A stretch of 55,271 nt of DNA from CAYPLH01 sp964411505. GTDB lineage: Bacteria > Bacillota > Clostridia > CAYPLH01 > DUMO01. The notes under the pieces were generated by a model, which saw nothing but the letters and a program-made list of their open reading frames with translations, had not been told where the DNA came from and made no database searches. This document shows, one piece after another, positions 37,077 through 45,396 of this stretch; the stretch's first letter is position 1, and every line of letters starts with the position of its first letter. The translations under genes and the position numbers were made by a program. The stretch is from assembly GCA_964411505.1 (NCBI GenBank), contig CAYPLH010000025.1, forward strand, positions 1 to 55,271, read 5' to 3'.

Positions 37077-37952
37077 CTAGTCAATACTTTTGTTGAATGG
37101 TTCTATATGAGCTATAACCTGTACACTTTTGTTGATTTGGTACTTAATTCTTTCCTCAATTTCATGAATCAATTCATGAGACTTTTCAACACTAAGATCC
37201 GGTTCAGTCATTATGTGCATATCTATATGAACATCATTCTCACTACCTCGGCTGCGGATACTATGAGCGTCCTTGACCTTTTCAAAGCTCATAGCAATGT
37301 TTTTTACTACATTGATATCCACGGCTGCCTTATCTACAAGTATACTACTGTTATCCTTAAATATCAAAATAGCTGCATGACAAATAAAACCCGCTACTAT
37401 AAAAGATACTATTGGATCAATAATCGGCGGTAATCCAATCTTTATACAAACAAGAGTGACCAACACTCCGATTGACACATATATGTCACTTCTTGTGTGC
37501 ATAGAATCGGACACCAAGATCTGGCTATTTAGCTTTTTGCCTTTTTTATACTCATATGTGCTTACAAATATGTTAATACACAGCGTCAGAATTAATGTCA
37601 CCAAACTCATTGGAGTAATATTTGGAACAGCGGGGTTTATCAACCTTTCAATTGCTGTAATGACAATTTTTCCACCTAATACAAATAGCATTCCACCAAT
37701 AAATAACCCTGCAAGAATTTCAAATTTTTTGTGACCATAAGGATGATCTTCATCCACTGGTTTGGAGGCAAGCCACATACCAACTAATCCAACAATGTTT
37801 GATGAGCCATCTGTAAGTGAATGAAAACCATCAGCGGTTAAACTATTACTCCTTATTAAAGAACCTACCTCAATCTTAGCTGCTGCCACCGCCAAATTCG
37901 CAAACAAAATTATCCATAACACACGCTTAACTCTTACATAATTATCCTCCAT
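37077..37952 (-). CDS. Cation diffusion facilitator (Zn/Fe/Co/Cd exporter)
   Basis: A 291-aa membrane protein with six helices and a C-terminal cytosolic metal-sensing domain. Metal site A is formed by H44-S-L-T-D48 in DGFHSLTDGSS and by H-T-R-S-D in SMHTRSDIYVS. The H-x3-D / H-x3-D arrangement is that of zinc-preferring CDF members, whereas FieF-type proteins have D-x3-D in the first. DEDHPYGHKKFE is the loop metal-binding motif. The leader upstream carries a predicted terminator with an alternative fold, so expression is probably controlled by premature termination. Confidence 0.88.
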   Translation of the reverse strand: MEDNYVRVKRVLWIILFANLAVAAAKIEVGSLIRSNSLTADGFHSLTDGSSNIVGLVGMWLASKPVDEDHPYGHKKFEILAGLFIGGMLFVLGGKIVITAIERLINPAVPNITPMSLVTLILTLCINIFVSTYEYKKGKKLNSQILVSDSMHTRSDIYVSIGVLVTLVCIKIGLPPIIDPIVSFIVAGFICHAAILIFKDNSSILVDKAAVDINVVKNIAMSFEKVKDAHSIRSRGSENDVHIDMHIMTEPDLSVEKSHELIHEIEERIKYQINKSVQVIAHIEPFNKSID

Positions 37953-38043
37953 AAGATTCTTCCTTTCAATAAAAATAGAAGTTCAGTATCTCTTTCTATT
38001 CATATGATCCAAATAACCCATCTTATCTTTACAAATAATAATT

Positions 38044-38168
38044 TAAAAACCTGTGAAACTATTTTTGTAAAAAAACGTAGTCCCACAGGTATTTATATCC
38101 TGTTGCCAAATTGGTCCAGCCCCCTGCTCTATTAGTATAGTATATGTTGCACTGCACGTCCTTGTCAA
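38044..38168 (-). promoter_or_regulatory. CDF gene promoter with candidate riboswitch/attenuator
   Basis: Promoter TTGACA (38163-38168), 18 bp, TATACT (38139-38144). The leader then holds a 13-bp terminator stem, plus coordinates 38049-38061 with 38078-38090, followed by five T. The 5' arm of the stem (ACCTGT...) can instead pair with ACAGG just upstream (38099-38103 with 38085-38089), giving an antiterminator. The 5' 40 bases (GCAGGGGGCTGGACCAATTT and GGCAACAGG) would be the sensor. No known metal riboswitch consensus matched by eye. Confidence 0.65.
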
Positions 38169-38173
38169 TAGCT

Positions 38174-38199
38174 AGACAGGGGACGGTTCTGTGTCTTAG
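38174..38199. repeat. REP half-unit
   Basis: AGACAGGGGACGGTTCTGTG and the following TCTTAG, identical to the ends of the REP-derived MITEs. It lies just upstream of the CDF promoter, 75 bp from the full hairpin at 38274. Confidence 0.75.
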
Positions 38200-38273
38200 C
38201 AAAGTAAAAAAATTATAGTGATAAAATCATTAAAAACATAATATACTCATAGTATATAGAATCAGATGAATAG

Positions 38274-38340
38274 TAGGACAGGGGACGGTTCTGTGTCTTG
38301 GGGCTTTGCCCCGCAAGACACAGAACCGTCCCCTGTCCTA
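38274..38340. repeat. Long perfect REP hairpin
   Basis: TAGGACAGGGGACGGTTCTG with the rest of a 31-base arm, a short GGGCTTTGCCCC core, and the perfectly complementary arm ending at 38340. It ends 13 bp before the CpsD-like gene's ATG, so the mRNA would start or pass through this hairpin. Confidence 0.85.
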
Positions 38341-38353
38341 AAGAGGGTGCAAA

Positions 38354-38953
38354 ATGCGAGGTATTAGAAGTATACCGTCTGAACAGATGGCTTATAGAAT
38401 GCTTAAGATGCATATTGATTCTGCAATGCATGAATGTTGGATGAAAGTGATTGCATTTACAAGCGTGGAGCATTGCAAAGAAAAATGGGCGTACATCTGC
38501 AATGTTGCTAAACTTATGGCACTTGAAGGCGGGAAAGTGCTGGTCATCGACTGTAATATAGATAGTTTACGAACAAAGAAATATTTTGGAATGGAGTTTG
38601 AAGAATCACTATCTAAGATGACTCACAATGAAGGAGAAAATATTTTTGAAGTAGCAGAAATACCAATGCTTCATTTTATTCCCCAAGGCTTAGGATTACA
38701 TGATATGGAAGGTAATCTTGACTTTGATAAAATAATAGGATTGATAGAAAATTCAAGAGCTGAATATGATTTTGTTCTAATCGATACACCACCAGCAGGA
38801 ATCACGGCAGAAGGAGTTAGGTTATCTTCCATTGCAGATGGAACTATTATAACCGTTCTATCCAATAAGACACAGAAGAATTTAGCAAAAAGGACAAAGG
38901 ATGTCCTAGATACTGTAAATGCAAATGTACTGGGCGTTATCTTAGGGGCATGA
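38354..38953 (+). CDS. CpsD/BY-kinase-like protein with degenerate P-loop
   Basis: A 199-aa protein with the fold of bacterial tyrosine kinases/MinD-type ATPases. The strand before the P-loop is VIAFTSVEH, but the P-loop itself reads TSVEHCKEKW in place of S-x-x-x-G-E-G-K-S-T: only Lys42 remains, and the glycines and Ser/Thr are lost. Walker A' is VLVIDCNID (Asp66) and Walker B FVLIDTPP, both intact. The C-terminal tyrosine cluster is absent. It probably does not hydrolyse ATP normally and may act as a partner for the CpsC-like protein next door. The nearest RBS is weak (GAGGGTGC). Confidence 0.75.
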   Translation: MRGIRSIPSEQMAYRMLKMHIDSAMHECWMKVIAFTSVEHCKEKWAYICNVAKLMALEGGKVLVIDCNIDSLRTKKYFGMEFEESLSKMTHNEGENIFEVAEIPMLHFIPQGLGLHDMEGNLDFDKIIGLIENSRAEYDFVLIDTPPAGITAEGVRLSSIADGTIITVLSNKTQKNLAKRTKDVLDTVNANVLGVILGA

Positions 38954-39059
38954 AAACACGTAATACTTTGAGGTTAACTTCTAAGAAGATATAACGCGGG
39001 AATTTCATGTCACACCAAGCTTAAGAATTAATAAATACAACAGATAAGGGGGCGAAATA

Positions 39060-39758
39060 GTGGATAACGAAATTGATTTATTGCAATTAGTTAGTAAATT
39101 AATGAAGAGGAAATGGCTTATTTTGTACATAACTTTAGTTTCAATGATAATAGCGGTAATTTATAGTTACTTTATCGTAAAACCGCTTTATGAAGCAAAT
39201 GTGAATATTATTATTTGTAAGGAAGCTGCAAGATATTTCTTAGAGGATCGATATACAAACAGTGACATATCGCTATATCTGCAGGTGATAAAAACCTATG
39301 AAGCGATTGCGATGTCAAGAACTGTAAGACATCGGGTTTTTGAGCTTCTTCCAGATGATGGTTTCCAAGAAATTAAAGTTATGAATGCATCATCTAAGCC
39401 CGGTACCCAGATCATTACATTAACTGTTTCTCACCCTTCGGCTCAAAATGTAGCTGAATATGCAAATGTTTTCGCTGAGCAATTTATAGAAGTAGCTGAC
39501 GAAGTATTACCTGCAGGTGAGCTAAGCATACTTGATAAGGCAGAACGCCCAAAAGAACCTGCTTCTCCTAACCGGCTTCTAAATATCACCATTTTTGGAA
39601 TGTTAGGTATTATGATCTCCATAATGGTTATATTTCTTTTGGAATATTTTAAGCCGGTAATTGATTCAGAGCAGGATGTAAAGGATTGTTTAGGATTATC
39701 AGTACTTTGTGTTCTACCACAAGATAAGTTTTATTCGGAGGAGTATTATGTTACTTAA
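39060..39758 (+). CDS. CpsC/Wzz-like polysaccharide co-polymerase
   Basis: A 232-aa membrane protein. The Wzz domain opens with DLLQLVSKLMKRKWLILYITL, with the first helix at about 19-40, followed by an extracytoplasmic loop. The proline-rich junction AERPKEPASPNRLLN leads to the second helix (about 175-200). The short cytoplasmic tail contains DVKDCLGLSVLCVLPQ, the segment that contacts a CpsD partner. GTG start with AAGGGGG. Length is normal. It may regulate chain length or attachment of an envelope polymer, though no glycosyltransferase is in the window. Confidence 0.85.
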   Translation: MDNEIDLLQLVSKLMKRKWLILYITLVSMIIAVIYSYFIVKPLYEANVNIIICKEAARYFLEDRYTNSDISLYLQVIKTYEAIAMSRTVRHRVFELLPDDGFQEIKVMNASSKPGTQIITLTVSHPSAQNVAEYANVFAEQFIEVADEVLPAGELSILDKAERPKEPASPNRLLNITIFGMLGIMISIMVIFLLEYFKPVIDSEQDVKDCLGLSVLCVLPQDKFYSEEYYVT

Positions 39759-40407
39759 AAAATTACGCTTTGATAAAACACAAGGCAATATATTGACTGT
39801 ATTTATTTTTGCCTTAATACTCACTAACCTAATATTTGCAGGAAACCTCTATAATCAAGCTCAGTTTTCAAAGGAATACCAAATAGAAATAGAAGAAAAG
39901 GCAAATTTAATAGATGAGCTTAGAAACACTCAAGAAAACGATATTAAACAAAAATGTACAACTTATTATACCGCACAGTTACAAAAGCTTTTAAGTGAGC
40001 AGGACTTAGTATTTATAGCACAAAAGCAGTGGAAGTATTTATTTACACTAAATGGAGAAGTCCAAGATAAGCATACAATATACATCGAGGAAGATTCAGC
40101 TCATGTTATTTTAGCAGAAATTTTAAATGATAATGAGATCTTGCCGGAAAACATCTTAAGAAATGGTCGAATAACAGGTAATGACCCTAATGATCTCCTT
40201 AAAGAGCATTGCATTGTTTATACTACTATTCCTTATACAGTAAGGGAGGATGAAAATGATCAAGGTCGTAGGATTATGTATGACTTTAAAAAAATTCCCC
40301 ATGGAACTGTCATCAGTTTTAAGATAAGTCCCATTTTGGCAGAACGTTTAGGAACAAAATATGAAGAGCATTTGTGGGAGAGTCGAATTGAAATAATTCG
40401 AAGCTAA
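39748..40407 (+). CDS. Membrane-anchored protein of unknown function
   Basis: A 219-aa protein starting at ATG 39748, which has GGAGGAG directly upstream and overlaps the CpsC-like gene by 11 bp. One helix (about residues 16-34: ILTVFIFALILTNLIF) anchors an extracytoplasmic part. A coiled-coil-like stretch (about 38-70) leads into an alpha/beta domain with no recognised family. Coupled to the CpsC-like gene, so it belongs to the same envelope system. Confidence 0.65.
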   Translation: MLLKKLRFDKTQGNILTVFIFALILTNLIFAGNLYNQAQFSKEYQIEIEEKANLIDELRNTQENDIKQKCTTYYTAQLQKLLSEQDLVFIAQKQWKYLFTLNGEVQDKHTIYIEEDSAHVILAEILNDNEILPENILRNGRITGNDPNDLLKEHCIVYTTIPYTVREDENDQGRRIMYDFKKIPHGTVISFKISPILAERLGTKYEEHLWESRIEIIRS

Positions 40408-40630
40408 GCTGTCACTTAGTTTTGCGCTTACTTGCAGTAGAGTGCTGTTTATACGTTACTTTTTGAGAACCAGTTTGTTTAATGGTTTGCTATAAACATA
40501 TTATTTGCAAAAATGTATAGGTACAATGCTTTAGTAATGAAACTATAGAATTATGGAACATGATTTAATAAGAACGAATAAAATGGTAAATGAGAATTAA
40601 ATTTAACCAAACAATGAGAGGAGGGGGATA

Positions 40631-42433
40631 ATGGCTTATCTAAAAAATCGTGGATACAAAATCATACTAGCAATTGCATTGATTGCAACTTGTATTATTT
40701 GCAGCTCTACCACTGTAAATTTGTGCGTTGCAGCAAAGGATGATGTAACCTTAAGTGCAAGTTTGCAGGGTAATTTTATTATAGTGGAAGCGACTGGTAG
40801 CGGCAATCCAATAATGGACACACAAATATGGGGGGATTACGGAAGAGGTTGGTTTTTGATAAAAGACTATAATGAAGGCAATAAATCATTTAGTTGGAAC
40901 CTGACTACTTTGCATAAAGAAAACGAAAGCTATTTCCTAAATGGTAATAACTACAAATTTGTTGATACCGACATGTTTAAAATCTATGTAAGAAATAGCA
41001 CCAACAAAGATAATGTAAAAGAACTATATAAGACCTTTTATTTGGGGAGTTCAAAGCAGGACATCCAATTAATAGCAGAGGGTTATGAAGAGACCGATTT
41101 CGGAACTGTTCACCAAGATTTTCCAATTGTTGTTGAGCAGAACGTTGAAGTAGAATTACAGCTTAATGTTGGAGATAATTCAAAAAAATATTTCGTAAAA
41201 ATTATTGGCGATAACTACACAAAAGATTTATATAACAATGATGGAAAGAATTTAAATTGGACACCAGAGGAAAGCGGTACATTTTACATTGCAGTGTACG
41301 ATGATCAAAACCAGATGCTACTCAAGCGCAAAGTATATGTAAATTCTGAAAACAATGAGTATTTGCAGCTAGGCAACCTTGATATTGGCAGTAATGCAGA
41401 AAAAGGGGTATATGTAAGACTAACCGTGAAAGAAACCCGACCTACAGGATACAGCGAAGATATTAACAAGAGCTTGAAGTTCACCATTTCGGAGTCATCA
41501 GTGTGGTCAAGAACAATAAAAGATTATGGTGACTATGTAAGTGAAATGGCCGGCGCATATGAGATCAGTGAAAAATACGATGGATTCGAACTAAGTTCAG
41601 GTATTTACAACATAACTTCCTATATTAAGACTCCCCATTCAATTGAGTATGATGATGTAATTAGAAAAGTTTATCAAAAAAGCGGCGTGGAAGGTCTGGA
41701 ATTTGAAGTAACAAAAGTCTGCAAGTCAGAGAACGGGCAAATCGTAACACCAGATAAAGATGGAAAGTACCCACTGCAACCAAGCGGAAAAACACTAAGT
41801 TTTACTTTCACGGTTGTAGCTCCTGATAATACCGGAAAATATGAATATGCATTCTTTTTAAATGATGCTCGAGGAAAACGAATGGTAAAAAAATACGCCA
41901 CAAATAACAATATCTCAGACAATATTGAATTTAAGTGGACTCCGGCAGAGCCCGGGCAATATACGGTATATGCCCGCATTCGTGAAACTTTTGACGGAGA
42001 GCGAAATATAAATCCATTGCCCAATTCCTATGAAAAGGAAATAGCTTTCCCTATTCATATAGAGCAGACAAATTTAGACGTGTATCTAACTGGAGTTAAG
42101 ATAGAAGAAAATGAGTGGACGGTAACTGATGGCGGTGCCGTTGCAGATACTTCAAATACAGCACTTACCTCCCATAAACTAAATATTATTGAAGTTAGAG
42201 CAGAAAAAAAACAGGGAAACGAACCTAAGCACAACAAAAACAGGCTAATGTACAAAGTGTATGCGGTAAATAAAGGTTACATGTATTCCCTGGGAAATTA
42301 TTCTTTTTCCAATGTTATTCCTTTCTATCCTAAGAGCACAGGGCAATATCGTTTGATTATCATGGTAAAGGATGTGGAGTCTGGCTCAGAGGAAGACAAA
42401 TGTGAGATATTAGTTGATGTGGTTGACAAGTAG
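40631..42433 (+). CDS. Large secreted protein with Ig-like/triple-tyrosine repeats
   Basis: A 600-aa secreted protein. The signal peptide (about 1-35) has no lipobox. Several beta-sandwich repeats follow, each ending in the same pattern: FSWNLTT, LNWTPEESGTFYIAVYDDQ (near 210), FKWTPAEPGQYTVYARIRE (near 445) and FYPKSTGQYRLIIMVKD (near 575). The W/Y-x-P-x-x-x-G-x-Y-x-x-x-V signature is that of triple-tyrosine (Y_Y_Y) or Ig-like domains in clostridial surface proteins. RBS GGAGGGGG. It follows the CpsC/CpsD-like genes on the same strand, 223 bp after the membrane protein. Confidence 0.7.
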   Translation: MAYLKNRGYKIILAIALIATCIICSSTTVNLCVAAKDDVTLSASLQGNFIIVEATGSGNPIMDTQIWGDYGRGWFLIKDYNEGNKSFSWNLTTLHKENESYFLNGNNYKFVDTDMFKIYVRNSTNKDNVKELYKTFYLGSSKQDIQLIAEGYEETDFGTVHQDFPIVVEQNVEVELQLNVGDNSKKYFVKIIGDNYTKDLYNNDGKNLNWTPEESGTFYIAVYDDQNQMLLKRKVYVNSENNEYLQLGNLDIGSNAEKGVYVRLTVKETRPTGYSEDINKSLKFTISESSVWSRTIKDYGDYVSEMAGAYEISEKYDGFELSSGIYNITSYIKTPHSIEYDDVIRKVYQKSGVEGLEFEVTKVCKSENGQIVTPDKDGKYPLQPSGKTLSFTFTVVAPDNTGKYEYAFFLNDARGKRMVKKYATNNNISDNIEFKWTPAEPGQYTVYARIRETFDGERNINPLPNSYEKEIAFPIHIEQTNLDVYLTGVKIEENEWTVTDGGAVADTSNTALTSHKLNIIEVRAEKKQGNEPKHNKNRLMYKVYAVNKGYMYSLGNYSFSNVIPFYPKSTGQYRLIIMVKDVESGSEEDKCEILVDVVDK

Positions 42434-42472
42434 CAGATGTGGATGATAACTTTAAAAAAATCTCTATAATAG

Positions 42473-42499
42473 AAAAAAGGTGGCTAAGCCACTTTTTTT
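42473..42499 (+). terminator. Bidirectional intrinsic terminator
   Basis: A-tract, GTGGC-TAA-GCCAC stem (42480-42492), seven T. It ends the plus-strand secreted-protein gene and can also serve the convergent atp operon. Confidence 0.85.
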
Positions 42500-42666
42500 G
42501 TTTCTGTTCAGACCCTCTATAACTTGATATATAACTTTGAACTGTAACCTTTTTTTCACTATAGAAGCTTATGGTATTGCCCTCAAGCCGCTTTTAATTA
42601 TGGCTATCTCTAGCACCTATGTCAAAATATTCACTTCTAATTATTCAGCTTCACGGTTAAACTCCT

Positions 42667-43125
42667 TTAATCATCATCTTCGGAATCTTTCACCTCATCC
42701 AGATGTTGGCTAACCTCAATACGAACCAAGGAACGACGAATCATGACATGTGCACTTTGGAAATGCATTTCTTCTGATTCTTCTAAAATGGTAGCTTCTG
42801 CTTCCTGGCGATCTCTTTCTGCACGTTCTAAGTCTATCTCTTCTGGAAGCTGTGCTATGGTACTGAAGATATTTACCGTTGTATCGTCTAATTCAGCTAC
42901 ACCGCCAAATACGGCAAGCTTCTTCTCAACACCATCATTAAAGACACGAAGAATACCATCTCCCAGCATAGCCGAAACTGGTGCATGACCTTTTAATACA
43001 CCAAGGTCGCCGTCGATACAACGCATTATAATCATGTCGGCTTTCTCAATGAATTTAAGTCCACGAGGTGTGGTTATTTTAAGATTAAGTTTTTTACCAT
43101 TATTATCAGTCTGTTGTTCGGCCAT
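42667..43125 (-). CDS. atpC: F1 ATP synthase epsilon subunit
   Basis: A 152-aa subunit of the F1 central stalk. An N-terminal beta-barrel (KITTPRGLKFIEKADMIIMR onward, with GDLGVLKGHAPVSAML) is followed by a C-terminal helical hairpin (RAERDRQEAEATILEESEEM). I start at ATG 43125, just after the atpD stop, with AAGGTGATTGAT upstream; the frame's earlier start at 43179 lies inside atpD. It is slightly longer than the usual 130-140 aa because of an acidic tail (EVKDSEDDD). Last gene of the operon. Confidence 0.9.
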   Translation of the reverse strand: MAEQQTDNNGKKLNLKITTPRGLKFIEKADMIIMRCIDGDLGVLKGHAPVSAMLGDGILRVFNDGVEKKLAVFGGVAELDDTTVNIFSTIAQLPEEIDLERAERDRQEAEATILEESEEMHFQSAHVMIRRSLVRIEVSQHLDEVKDSEDDD

Positions 43126-43126
43126 A

Positions 43127-44527
43127 TCAATCACCTTGCGCTTTTTTGTACTTTTCCACCACTTCGTCGATAGTTCCAACGTTTAAGAAATAGCCTTCAG
43201 GAATATCATCATGGTCTCCTTCAATAATTTCTCTAAACCCTCGAACCGTTTCTTCGATAGAAACATGTCGACCCGGAATAGATGTAAATTTCTCAGCCAC
43301 ATAGAAAGGTTGAGACAAAAATCGTTGAACCTTTCTCGCTCTGTTAACGATCTGCTTATCTTCCTCTGAAAGTTCATCAATTCCCAAAATAGCAACAATA
43401 TCCTGTAGATCTTTATATCGCTGCAAAATAGACTGAACAGCAATAGAAGCACGATAATGCTCTGCTCCCACAATGCTAGCTTCCAAAATACGTGATGAAG
43501 ATTCCAGTGGATCAACTGCTGGATATATGCCCTGTTCAACAATTGCTCTGGATAAAATGGTCACTGCATCCAAATGAGCAAAGGTGGTTGCAGTAGCAGG
43601 ATCGGTAAAGTCATCGGCAGGCACATATATTGCCTGAACAGAGGTGATGGAACCAGACTTAGTGGATGTAATTCTCTCCTGCAAAGAACCTATCTCAGTG
43701 GCAAGGGTAGGCTGGTATCCAACAGCGCTTGGTGTACGCCCTAGTAAAGCTGAAACTTCTGAACCTGCTTGTACGAAACGAAAAATATTGTCAATAAATA
43801 GCAAGACATCTTGTTTCTCTATATCACGGAAATACTCGGACATGGTCAGCCCAGTGAGTCCTACCCTCATTCTAACACCCGGTGGCTCATTCATTTGTCC
43901 AAAAACCAGTGCAGTATTGTCAATAACTCCTGAATCTAGCATATCATAATAAAGATCATTACCTTCACGAGTACGTTCTCCTACACCGACAAACACAGAA
44001 TAACCGCCGTGTTCTTTTGCAATACTGTTAATAAGCTCCATAATAAGGACTGTCTTTCCTACTCCAGCACCGCCAAATAGTCCTATCTTACCACCCTTGG
44101 GGAAAGGACAAAGTAAATCAATAGCCTTTATACCGGTTTCAAGAATCTCTGGCTGAGCAATCTGCTCAGTAAGGGTAGGTGGATCTCTATGGATAGGCCA
44201 ATGCTCTTTAGTTTCTACAGTCAGTTTATTATCAATAGGTTTACCCAGAACATTAACCATACGACCGAGAACTTCTTCGCCAACAGGCACTGTAATTGGA
44301 GCACATGTGTCTACAGCCTCCATCCCCCTTGTTAGACCGTCGGTGGGGTGCATCGAAATACAGCGCACCGTGCGATCCCCAATATGCTGCATAACTTCCA
44401 GCACTATTGTCTCCTCACCAAACTGTACTTCAATAGCATTATATAAAGAAGGTAATTCCTCCTCAAAGCGGATATCAATCACCGTTCCTATTATCTGAAT
44501 TATTTTGCCTATGTTTTTATCTTTCAT
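43127..44527 (-). CDS. atpD: F1 ATP synthase beta subunit
   Basis: The 466-aa catalytic subunit. Walker A is GGAGVGKTV, the catalytic Glu lies in VGVGERTREGNDLYYDM, and Walker B is DVLLFIDNIFRF. Full length and standard. It lies 15 bp after atpG and one base before atpC. Confidence 0.97.
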   Translation of the reverse strand: MKDKNIGKIIQIIGTVIDIRFEEELPSLYNAIEVQFGEETIVLEVMQHIGDRTVRCISMHPTDGLTRGMEAVDTCAPITVPVGEEVLGRMVNVLGKPIDNKLTVETKEHWPIHRDPPTLTEQIAQPEILETGIKAIDLLCPFPKGGKIGLFGGAGVGKTVLIMELINSIAKEHGGYSVFVGVGERTREGNDLYYDMLDSGVIDNTALVFGQMNEPPGVRMRVGLTGLTMSEYFRDIEKQDVLLFIDNIFRFVQAGSEVSALLGRTPSAVGYQPTLATEIGSLQERITSTKSGSITSVQAIYVPADDFTDPATATTFAHLDAVTILSRAIVEQGIYPAVDPLESSSRILEASIVGAEHYRASIAVQSILQRYKDLQDIVAILGIDELSEEDKQIVNRARKVQRFLSQPFYVAEKFTSIPGRHVSIEETVRGFREIIEGDHDDIPEGYFLNVGTIDEVVEKYKKAQGD

Positions 44528-44542
44528 CTAGATCACCTTTAT

Positions 44543-45385
44543 TTAAAATTTTGCACTCCCAACGATTTCACTAAGCTCTTGCGTTATAGCCGCCTGGCGT
44601 TTACGGTTATACATACGAGTTAATTCCTCTATTAGCTCTGAAGCATTCTTTGCGGCTGCATCCATATTAACCATGCGTACTGCCTGCTCACTGGTATGAG
44701 ATTCGGAAAATATTCTAAATAAACTCATATGCAAATACAATGGAATCACATTGTCTATAAATGTATTGATGTTTGGCTCATATTTTTTATCAAAACTGTA
44801 TGGAGTATCTACCGCTCCTGTAACAACAGGAAGCATTTTCTCTATAATAGGCTCATTGGTTAGAACATTCTCAAAACGGGTATATGCGATAAACACCTCT
44901 TCCACTTCACCAGACAGATAGAAGTTAGTTATCCAATTTGCAATACTTTCACTGCCATAATACACCTTTGAATCCGATACATCAATGACTGTACGGACGA
45001 TATTCTTATCCTTCTTCCTAAAAAGTTCGTATCCTCTTGAACCCACTACAAGAATCTTCTCACTTTTTCCCTGTTCCATATGGTTCAAAGCTTTTGCAAT
45101 AACATTTGCATTATAACTACCAGAGAGTCCTCTATCACTGGTCAATATGACATACAAAGAGTTTTTTACTTCTCGTTCTTCGTAAAATATGTGCGATTTA
45201 GCATCTTCATGGCTGCCAAGCTCTTCTACTATACGTTTTAGTTCACCATAAATGGGACGTACACCTTCCAACTGTTTTCTTACCTTGCTCAATCTTGTGG
45301 AGGCAACCATGTACATAGCTTTAATAATCTGTTCTACAGAACCAACATTTGATATTCTTTGTTTGATATCTTTAGTCGAACTCAA
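44543..45385 (-). CDS. atpG: F1 ATP synthase gamma subunit
   Basis: A 280-aa rotor shaft subunit. An N-terminal helix (DIKQRISNVGSVEQIIKAMYMVA) is followed by the central Rossmann-like domain, and the C-terminal helix ends in MYNRKRQAAITQELSEIVGSA. Length is normal. TTG start with AGGAGG upstream. Confidence 0.95.
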   Translation of the reverse strand: MSSTKDIKQRISNVGSVEQIIKAMYMVASTRLSKVRKQLEGVRPIYGELKRIVEELGSHEDAKSHIFYEEREVKNSLYVILTSDRGLSGSYNANVIAKALNHMEQGKSEKILVVGSRGYELFRKKDKNIVRTVIDVSDSKVYYGSESIANWITNFYLSGEVEEVFIAYTRFENVLTNEPIIEKMLPVVTGAVDTPYSFDKKYEPNINTFIDNVIPLYLHMSLFRIFSESHTSEQAVRMVNMDAAAKNASELIEELTRMYNRKRQAAITQELSEIVGSAKF

Positions 45386-45396
45386 ATTATTCCTCC

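Noticed and set aside
38044..38140. SAM-I (S-box) riboswitch ahead of the CDF gene
   Set aside because: GGGGGCTGG...GGCAAC has a faint S-box look, but the leader is too short for the four-helix aptamer and the gene is a metal exporter, not a methionine gene.
15472..38340. Repeated GACAGGGGACGG units as a CRISPR array
   Set aside because: The units are dispersed over many kilobases, palindromic and tied to a RAYT transposase, with no regular spacers.
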